Assembly: GCF_900258475.1 (NCBI RefSeq)
Contig: NZ_LT984887.1
Coordinates: forward strand, 681,474 to 745,473
DNA: 64,000 nt
DNA from: Anaerococcus sp. Marseille-P3915
Lineage (GTDB): Bacteria > Bacillota > Clostridia > Tissierellales > Peptoniphilaceae
Direction of reading: 5' to 3'
Shown: positions 57,825 through 64,000 of the stretch, one piece after another
Numbering within the stretch: the stretch's first letter is position 1
Layout: the number at the start of each line of letters is the position of its first letter
Notes under the pieces: model-generated
Database searches by the model: none
Told to the model about the DNA's origin: nothing
Seen by the model: only the letters and a program-made list of their open reading frames with translations
Program-made: the position numbers and the translations under genes

Positions 57825-57923
57825 TTAATAACTTAAATTATTCAGGCTACAAAAAACAGTATTGCCCTTCTTTTTAAGATATTTCCCTTCGATTCTTGAC
57901 ATCAACACTACAGTCTCAACCCC
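57825..57923 (-). pseudogene. rumA/rlmD C-terminal tail relic 3
   Basis: Minus frame GVETVVLMSRIEGKYLKKKG and onward to a stop at 57825. ACAGTCTCAAC replaces the ACAGTCTCCAC core, one base different. The methyltransferase body is missing. Confidence 0.65.
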
Positions 57924-57933
57924 TATGGTTATG

Positions 57934-57999
57934 GGGAACATATCCACGCTCGTAGATGGAAACATATCAAAGATTGGCTCTCGTTTGTAGGAACATATC
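57934..57999. repeat. Three GGAACATAT motifs beside the tail core
   Basis: GGGAACATAT (57934), GGAAACATAT (57958) and GGAACATATC (57990), each preceded by a GT(R)G-like word. The same word follows the core at 53.69 kb and, in variant form, 60.53 kb. Could be recombinase half-sites. Confidence 0.5.
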
Positions 58000-58007
58000 G
58001 ACTGTAA

Positions 58008-58487
<480 letters not shown>

Positions 58488-58792
58488 ATTCTTAGCCTCC
58501 ATATTTTCATTATAATTTCTTTTTTAAACTAGGTAAAACCAATTTCATATACTTGTCATTTATTAATAGCGTCAAACATTTTAGCTGGTGTTAATTTACT
58601 TAGCTCCCTGTTGTCAGCCAACGCACGTGTAGCTTTTTTGTGTATAAACACATCAGCGTCATGTTACCCATTGTCGGCATTCTTCTAATGAACCCAAATA
58701 CATGGAATGGCAACCCTTTTTTAGACAATTTATAACCGAACATTATCAAGCTTGAAAGTTTCTTTAGATTATAAAATATATTCTCAGACAAT

Positions 58793-59860
58793 CAAGGGTA
58801 AAGGCTTCGCCCAAATTTCGTTGAAATTTGCCCTTGACAGTCTGTTCATATATTTTATTTAATTTATGAAACTTCCAGAGCTTTTTATTCTGCTTTTCTA
58901 TATTCTACTGGTGTTTTATATCCTAAAGATCCATGAATTCTTAGGTTATTATACCAATATACGTATTCTGCTAATTTTAGATTAAGTTCTTGGAAATTAG
59001 TAAAGTTCTCCTGATATATGAATTCTGTCTTCATTACTTTATTGACTGCTTCGCTTACTGCGTTATCATATGGGCTTCCTTTTTTATTTAGCGATCTTTT
59101 TATCCCAAATACCTTTAATATTTCTTCTATTTTTATATTTTTAAATTCTCTTCCTCTGTCTGTGTGAAATATTTTTATACGATTTAGTGGCTGCCTTATT
59201 GAGTAAAATGCTTCTGCTTCTAGATTTGCATCTTTGTTTTTACCTGATGAGTATCCTATTATTTCACGACTGTTTAAGTCTATTATTAAACATATATAAT
59301 TCCATGTTTTTCCTACTCTTACATATGTTAGATCGCTTACTATTGCTTCTAAATAGTCTCTATTGTCAAATTATCTATTTAAAAGGTTAGGGATGTCTTC
59401 TTCGTTGCATTTGGATCTTATTACTTTATATTGTGCTACTGTATAGTTTGAGACTAGGCCATTTTTTTTCATTGTTCGGCCTATTTTTCTTCTCGATATT
59501 TTATATCCAATTTTCCCTAGTTCTTTTTTTATTTTGCGTGTTCCATAGTTGTTTCTACTTCTTCTGAATATTTCTTTTATTTCTTCTATTAGTTTTTCAT
59601 CTTCATCTAATTTCACATCTTTTTCTTTGTTCAAATGATAATAGACTAAACTTCTTGTGACCCCAAGTAGTCTACACATTGCACTAATGCTATATTTATC
59701 TCGGTTCGAGATAATGAGGTCTATTTTTTGCCTAACAGTAGTGCAGCTTGCTTTAAAATATCATTCTCCATTTCAACCTGTTTCAATTTTTTACGAAGTC
59801 TGATTATCTCTTTTTGTTTCGCATCCACATTATCAAAATGGTTACTCTAAGCAGAACACC
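58793..59860 (-). mobile_element. Degenerate IS3-family element
   Basis: A nested palindrome at 58793-58838 (TCAAGGG ... CCCTTGA around CAAATTTC/GAAATTTG) marks the left end. Inside is an orfB and the last part of orfA ([20 protein letters not shown]), joined at A6 before TAG, the usual frameshift site of this family. The right part of orfA and the right end are missing. Confidence 0.75.
58885..59679 (-). pseudogene. IS3-family orfB transposase with a nonsense codon
   Basis: Reads MCRLLGVTRSLVYYHL, NYGTRKIKKELGKIGYK, then a TAA at about 59371 where NLLNR-stop-FDNRDYL breaks an otherwise continuous frame (CAA to TAA explains it). The rve core follows: SDLTYVRVGKTWNYI (D), FHTDRGREFKN (D), SPYDNAVSEAVNKVMKTEF (E), and the end GSLGYKTPVEYRKAE. 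Catalytic residues present but the protein is split. Confidence 0.85.
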
Positions 59861-59869
59861 AACTATTTA

Positions 59870-60190
59870 TTTTTTGAGTTTTAAACTTTGGTAGAAGTCT
59901 TGAACTCTTTATATTTACATAACTATTTGCCTCTATCACTATTATGACACGAAACCCTGCACAATGATCTAAAATTTTCAATTCTAACAAGTCTTTTTCA
60001 GTGTTTTTAACTTCATAAAAACCTCTTTGGCAATAATGCCTAATTCTTCTTTAGTTGTTAAAATTTTTTATTTTACCATCATCGTTCCCCTGATTTTCAA
60101 TTAATCTTCTTAGGTTATATAAGAAGTACATATCTTTTTAATCTTAAAGTTTTTAAGTCTTAATTTTAAAATTTTCAATCTTAGATATTA
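59870..60190. other. No intact gene
   Basis: AT-rich stretch with short minus-strand scraps (for example TEKDLLELKILDHCAGF) broken by stops. Nothing assigned. Confidence 0.4.
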
Positions 60191-60191
60191 T

Positions 60192-60587
60192 TTAAATCAT
60201 TCCAAAATGCTCTAAAGCATCTTCGATTGCTTTTTCTTTTTCTTCTGGGCAATTTGACACTCTTTGATTTTCTTTCTTACTAAAATTATAATTTTCTCTC
60301 TCTATTAGACCATGTTTCCTTTTTATTTGTGCAATATATAGGCTTGAAACTTTTAGTCCGTATTTATCTAACACATACTTTTTAATTTTTCCATAAGTTG
60401 CGTCTTTTGAAAAGTCAATTTCAGATAATTCATCTTCCCCTATTTCTATATCTAAATGATGTTCTGTATTTAGTTTGGACAACAGAGCTACCGTCTCCAC
60501 ATGCGTTGTCTTTTGCTTGGGAACATAATTTATTCTCCTCGTCATTCTTGTAGGAGCACAATTTATTAATATCATTATCTTTAGCAT
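60192..60587 (-). pseudogene. rumA/rlmD C-terminal tail relic 4, at the recombinase end
   Basis: From about 60520 the frame reads HVETVALLSKLNTEHH, YGKIKKYVLDKYGLKVSSLY, IAQIKRKHGLIERENYNFSK and ends ALEHFGMI, the same tail domain as at 53.3 kb. The first 30 residues (for example NCAPTRMTRRINYVPKQ) come from the element. The junction carries ACCGTCTCCACATG. This is the present recombinase-proximal junction of the integrated element. Confidence 0.75.
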
Positions 60588-62250
60588 TTTTTCTTTTATC
60601 TTTAAAGTTATTAGAATCTTGACTATCTTTAACTCCTGTTTTGAAATAGAATGTCAGGTCATATGGATGAACTGTTCCGTCTTTGTCAATTCTACCCACT
60701 ACGACTTTATCAACAATGCTTTCAAATACTGTTCTGTTAAATTCCTCTATAATTTCTTTGTTTTCTAAGACCTTTTTAAATTGCTTTAGTCTTTCTTTAA
60801 TAGAGTTTTCATCTTTGATAGTTAGCTCTAGGGTTTTCTTTTCATCAAGTAATTCTTCTTTTTGTTTTGTAAGTTTTTTATACTTTTTAGCATAAACTTC
60901 TTCGTCTATACTATCTTCCAAATGAAGATCAACTAACTTTCTTTCTTGACTAATGATTCTGTTTAATTGGTTTTCTAACTTTTTCAAATCTTTGACTAAA
61001 GTATTATCATTTATTTCTTCTTCTACAATTTTTAAAAAATCATCTATTACTGTTGAATCTGCATGGCATAATTGCCTATAGCTTTCAACAAATGCTTTTT
61101 CTATTGCTGCTTCTTGTATTCCTTTTGAATGAGGGCAATATTTTTTACCTTTTTTTGTTGACTTTACACATTGCCAGTTAATTTTTTTATAAATTGAACT
61201 TGTGTGCCAAGTTCTTCTTGAAAGTATTTCTCCACAAAATCCACATTCCAGCATACTAGAAAAAGCGTATTGTCTTGATAGTTTTTCTCTTTTTCTATCC
61301 TTGTTAGCAATAGTGTTTCTGTTTTGTGCTCTCCTGAGTCTAATCTCTTGTGCCTTTTCAAAATCTTCTTTTGATATAATTGGCTCATGATGATTTTCAA
61401 TATGATATTTATCAGATTCTCCAAAATTCGCTAGTCTTCTTTTTGTTATGGGATCAACTGTAAAGGTCTTTCCCATTAGTATATCTCCAATATACTTTTC
61501 ATTTTTAATTATTCCTAACACTGTAGTATCAGACCATTTTGTTTTACCTCTAGGGGTGAGATATCCTTGTTCTTCTAGTTCCCTACCAATGACCGAACCA
61601 CCATTGCCTTCTAAATATCTTTTAAAGATATATCTGACAATTTTAGCTTCTTCTTCATTTATAGATATACTTTTTGTTGTAGGGTCATAATCATATCCAA
61701 GACAACCTTGAAAACCAATAAGTTCCCCTTTTTCCATTTTCATTTTCAGTCCTTTTTTTACATGGGCTGAGGTATTTTCTACTTCTTGTTGAGCTACTGA
61801 ACTTAATATTGTTAATAGTAACTCTCCATCCATTGTCAAAGTATCTATATTTTCTTCTTCAAATACTACACCAACATTGTTTTCCTTTAATAGTCTTACA
61901 TACTTTAAAGTATCTAATGTATTTCTGGCAAATCTTGATATAGATTTAGTAATTATCATGTCTATATCTCCATTTTGGCAATCACTTATTAGTCTCATGA
62001 AATCTGCTCTTTTAGTTGCAGTTGTTCCTGTTGTTGCTTCATCTGCATATATACCAGCCAAAGTCCAGTTCTTATTATTTTTTATTAGATTTGTGTAATA
62101 ATCAACTTGCGATTTATATGATTCAAGTTGGTCTTTACTATCTGTACTTACTCGACAATATGCTGCAACACGTTTTAAATCTAAATCTAGTGCATTTCTA
62201 TTTCTTGCTCCAGTATTTGAAGCTTTTATTACTTTTACTTTAGTATTCAT
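60430..62250 (-). CDS. Large serine recombinase
   Basis: 606 aa. Resolvase domain with catalytic Ser in AAYCRVSTDSKDQLES, KSISRFARNTLDTL and EEENIDTLTMDGELLL; recombinase domain with GFQGCLGYDYD and KNEKYIGDILMGKT; zinc ribbon LECGFCGEILSRRTWH with WQCVKSTKKGKKYC; long coiled coil; then FESIVDKVVVGR. The C-terminus (DGSSVVQTKYRTS) runs past the attachment core into host-side DNA in a different frame from the rumA tail. Intact, so it can probably excise or integrate the element on the right. Confidence 0.93.
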   Translation of the reverse strand: MNTKVKVIKASNTGARNRNALDLDLKRVAAYCRVSTDSKDQLESYKSQVDYYTNLIKNNKNWTLAGIYADEATTGTTATKRADFMRLISDCQNGDIDMIITKSISRFARNTLDTLKYVRLLKENNVGVVFEEENIDTLTMDGELLLTILSSVAQQEVENTSAHVKKGLKMKMEKGELIGFQGCLGYDYDPTTKSISINEEEAKIVRYIFKRYLEGNGGSVIGRELEEQGYLTPRGKTKWSDTTVLGIIKNEKYIGDILMGKTFTVDPITKRRLANFGESDKYHIENHHEPIISKEDFEKAQEIRLRRAQNRNTIANKDRKREKLSRQYAFSSMLECGFCGEILSRRTWHTSSIYKKINWQCVKSTKKGKKYCPHSKGIQEAAIEKAFVESYRQLCHADSTVIDDFLKIVEEEINDNTLVKDLKKLENQLNRIISQERKLVDLHLEDSIDEEVYAKKYKKLTKQKEELLDEKKTLELTIKDENSIKERLKQFKKVLENKEIIEEFNRTVFESIVDKVVVGRIDKDGTVHPYDLTFYFKTGVKDSQDSNNFKDKRKNAKDNDINKLCSYKNDEENKLCSQAKDNACGDGSSVVQTKYRTSFRYRNRGR

Positions 62251-62305
62251 TTTACCTCCTTCCCATTTTGTATCTTTCTACAGTGTTATTATATCACAAG
62301 ATTAA

Positions 62306-62419
62306 CTACTTTCTATTCATCTTCTTATAATCATTTTCTAACCTGTTCATAATTTTTGTATATTCCTTATCATTAATTAATTTAAGATCATAAAGTCTAC
62401 ATAACATAGCAACTCTCAT
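62306..62419 (-). CDS. Small protein upstream of the recombinase
   Basis: 37 aa from an ATG at 62419: MRVAMLCRLYDLKLINDKEY and NRLENDYKK. The frame is open further upstream (RGGYYEAIKVYS), where GGAGG precedes an ATG in another frame, suggesting a shifted start. A SHOCT-like short helix; role unknown. Confidence 0.45.
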   Translation of the reverse strand: MRVAMLCRLYDLKLINDKEYTKIMNRLENDYKKMNRK

Positions 62420-62466
62420 GCTATAAACTTTTATTGCTTCATAATAACCTCCTCGTATATTATAGT

Positions 62467-62485
62467 TGTAGTAATAAATACTACA
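62467..62485. promoter_or_regulatory. Perfect small palindrome
   Basis: TGTAGTA (62467-62473) and TACTACA (62479-62485) separated by 5 bp. It may be an operator for the small protein/recombinase genes or an IS110 insertion-site feature. Confidence 0.4.
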
Positions 62486-62489
62486 TTTT

Positions 62490-62715
62490 GTTCTCTATCC
62501 CACTTTCTTATGGGATAATAATTGTATAGATAGAGGTCGTAGTTAACCTCCTTGAAGCTAGTCTTCCTAAATTAGGGTTACGCCTCTTCTTTACGTCTTT
62601 ATCAGTATGAGCTGGATAGCGCATTTCGTTGCTGTATGTCTAACGAGGTTTGATTGTCGTAAAGTTCTTGAGGGTCCTTTCTCTATCTAAATTTATATTA
62701 AAGCTAGGTGATTTT
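62490..62715 (+). ncRNA. Candidate bridge RNA region of the IS110 element
   Basis: About 225 non-coding bases before the IS110 transposase, beginning with hairpin TATCCCA/TGGGATA (62496-62517), and less AT-rich than its surroundings. IS110-group elements encode a bridge (seek) RNA in exactly this 5' region, with loops matching target and donor DNA. The loops were not resolved here. Confidence 0.5.
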
Positions 62716-63891
62716 ATGTTTTACATTGGTGTTGATATTGCAAAGAAAAACCACGAAGCCTCAATAATTGATTCTGATGGGAAAATTGTTTCTGAGTCCT
62801 TTTCTTTTTCTAATTCTATTAGGGGTTTAGAGAAGTTTCAGAAATTTATTTCCTCTTTTTCGATTGATTCTAACAACTGTATTATTGGTATGGAAGCTAC
62901 TGGCCATTATTGGCTTTCGCTTTATTCTTTCTTAATTGATTTAGGTTTTTCTTGTGTTGTTATTAACCCTATTCAATCTGATGCTTTTAGAAAGATGTAT
63001 ATTAGACAGACTAAGAATGATTCTGTTGATTCTTTTGTTATTGCTCAAATTCTTAGGTTCGGTGAGTTTTCTGTTTCTCATTTTTCTGATGAGGATACTT
63101 TTGCTTTAAGAAATCTTTCTAGGTTCAGGTTTGCTCTTGTTGATGAAGCTTCTGATTGGAAGAGAAAGCTTGTTTGTATTTTAGATCAGGTTTTCCCTGA
63201 GTATTCTTCGCTTTTTTCTAATATTTATGGTGTGGCTTCTAAGGAGCTTTTGAGTAAGTATCCTTTGCCTGAGGATATGATTTCTATTCCTGCTGATGAG
63301 CTTGCTAAGATGTTGTCTAAGTGTAGTAAGGGTCGCTTTGGTATTGATAAGGCTAAAGAAATTAAAGAGAAGGCTTCTAATTCTTTTGGTGTTAAGTTTG
63401 CTTTAAAGTCTTTTTCTTTTCAAATTAAACAGATTATTGCTCAAATTTCTTTTCTTGAAGATCAGATAGCTGATATTGAAGATGAAATTTCTTCTATGAT
63501 TAATTCTTTATGCCCTGTTATTACTTCTATCACCGGTATTGGTGATGTCTTAGGTGCTGCTATTTTCTCAGAAATTGGTGATATTTCTCGTTTTGAGAGA
63601 GCTAATCAGTTGGTTGCTTATGCTGGTTTAGATGTTGCTGTTAAGCAATCTGGCAATTTTAATGCTACTGATACTAAGATTTCTAAACGTGGTTCTCCTT
63701 ATCTTAGACGTGCTATTTGGCTTGCTGCTAGTGTTGCTGCTTTTAAAGATCCTGCTTTGTCTGTTTATTATCAAAAGCTTAGACAAAGGGGTAAGGCGCA
63801 TGGTACAGCTATTGGTGCAGTTGCTAGAAAACTTACTAACATAATTTTTGCTGTTTTAAGAGATAACAAAACTTACATACCGAATATTTAG
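62716..63891 (+). CDS. IS110-family transposase (recombinase)
   Basis: 391 aa from the ATG at 62716 after AGGTG. The N-terminal DEDD RuvC-like domain shows IGVDIAKKNHEASI, GMEATGHYW and KNDSVDSFVIAQ. The C-terminal Transposase_20 domain has TGIGDVLGAAIFSEIGD, VAYAGLDVAVKQSG and the nucleophilic serine region ISKRGSPYLRRAIW. Full length and uninterrupted, hence possibly active. Confidence 0.95.
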   Translation: MFYIGVDIAKKNHEASIIDSDGKIVSESFSFSNSIRGLEKFQKFISSFSIDSNNCIIGMEATGHYWLSLYSFLIDLGFSCVVINPIQSDAFRKMYIRQTKNDSVDSFVIAQILRFGEFSVSHFSDEDTFALRNLSRFRFALVDEASDWKRKLVCILDQVFPEYSSLFSNIYGVASKELLSKYPLPEDMISIPADELAKMLSKCSKGRFGIDKAKEIKEKASNSFGVKFALKSFSFQIKQIIAQISFLEDQIADIEDEISSMINSLCPVITSITGIGDVLGAAIFSEIGDISRFERANQLVAYAGLDVAVKQSGNFNATDTKISKRGSPYLRRAIWLAASVAAFKDPALSVYYQKLRQRGKAHGTAIGAVARKLTNIIFAVLRDNKTYIPNI

Positions 63892-63909
63892 TTGTTATTT
63901 AGTTTTTCT

Positions 63910-63928
63910 AAGCCTAATTTTTAGGCTT
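63910..63928 (+). terminator. Terminator after the IS110 transposase
   Basis: AAGCCTAA (63910-63917) with TTAGGCTT (63921-63928) followed by a T-rich stretch. It lies 20 bp past the stop codon. The last 70 bases of the window show nothing further. Confidence 0.7.
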
Positions 63929-64000
63929 ATTTGATGTGCCATAAATTACAAGATTAATTATTTTTTATTTTCTCTTGACATTTGATAGCTGGTCTTGTTT

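Noticed and set aside
58600..58791. 63-codon minus frame between the CopZ-like gene and the IS3 remnant
   Set aside because: No ribosome binding site, no recognised family; could be a scrap (it contains GYKLSKKGLPFHVFGF) but cannot be supported.
61164..61424. 86-codon frame inside the serine recombinase
   Set aside because: Same-strand alternative frame within a clearly coding gene.

Overview
The window is AT-rich (roughly 30% GC by eye). It carries Gram-positive style ribosome binding sites (GGAGG), lipobox lipoproteins and a BceRS-like two-component/ABC module. The gene set (YgeW/DpaL, molybdenum cofactor genes, urease, Acr3, a rubrerythrin-like protein, clostridial serine recombinases) suggests an anaerobic low-GC Firmicute, perhaps a Tissierellia-type anaerobic coccus such as Anaerococcus or Peptoniphilus. 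The genus is an inference. Almost all genes lie on the minus strand.

Layout. (1) 1-8.2 kb: the start of a YgeW-type carbamoyltransferase, diaminopropionate ammonia-lyase, a divergent FadR-type GntR regulator, and a compact eight-gene operon modABC-moaA-moaC-MOSC-moeA-like-mogA for molybdate uptake and molybdopterin synthesis. (2) 8.4-19.9 kb: a complete type I-E CRISPR-Cas locus, cas3-cas8e-cse2-cas7-cas5-cas6-cas1-cas2, with a short four-repeat array. The last gene is a Cas2-DnaQ fusion cut in two by an IS1182-family element. The cas3 leader carries a strong promoter and two degenerate CRISPR repeats around a 21-nt guide that resembles the cas promoter itself, which is the best candidate here for an unusual regulatory system. 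(3) 20-35.8 kb: ordinary chromosomal genes (hydrolases, membrane proteins, a HIRAN protein, a large lipoprotein, a BceRSAB-like module, an aromatic-acid-exporter-like protein, a ferritin-like protein). (4) 35.9-64 kb: a mosaic accessory region. It holds an arsenic operon (arsR-acr3-arsP-thioredoxin-like-arsC), a urease operon in the order ureE-F-G-D-A-B-C, a Dps gene, and much debris: IS256, IS3, AbiE, recombinase and surface-protein fragments. Four separate copies of the C-terminal tail of an rlmD/rumA-type rRNA methyltransferase, plus a fifth partial copy of the flanking DNA, occur near 35.9, 42.5, 53.6, 57.9 and 60.5 kb. The copy at 60.5 kb abuts an intact large serine recombinase. This looks like repeated integration of elements at one attachment site. 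An IS110-family element closes the window.

How parts fit. The Mo operon supplies cofactor for molybdoenzymes outside the window. YgeW and DpaL belong to the anaerobic purine/urate-degradation gene neighbourhood that uses molybdenum hydroxylases, so the left edge may be the border of such a cluster. The CRISPR interference genes all look intact, while adaptation is probably altered because the DnaQ domain is detached from Cas2. In the accessory region, arsenic detoxification and urease are complete operons sitting between attachment-site relics. Several genes differ from their families only by single-base changes in A-runs, so either decay or assembly error must be considered when reading the pseudogenes.
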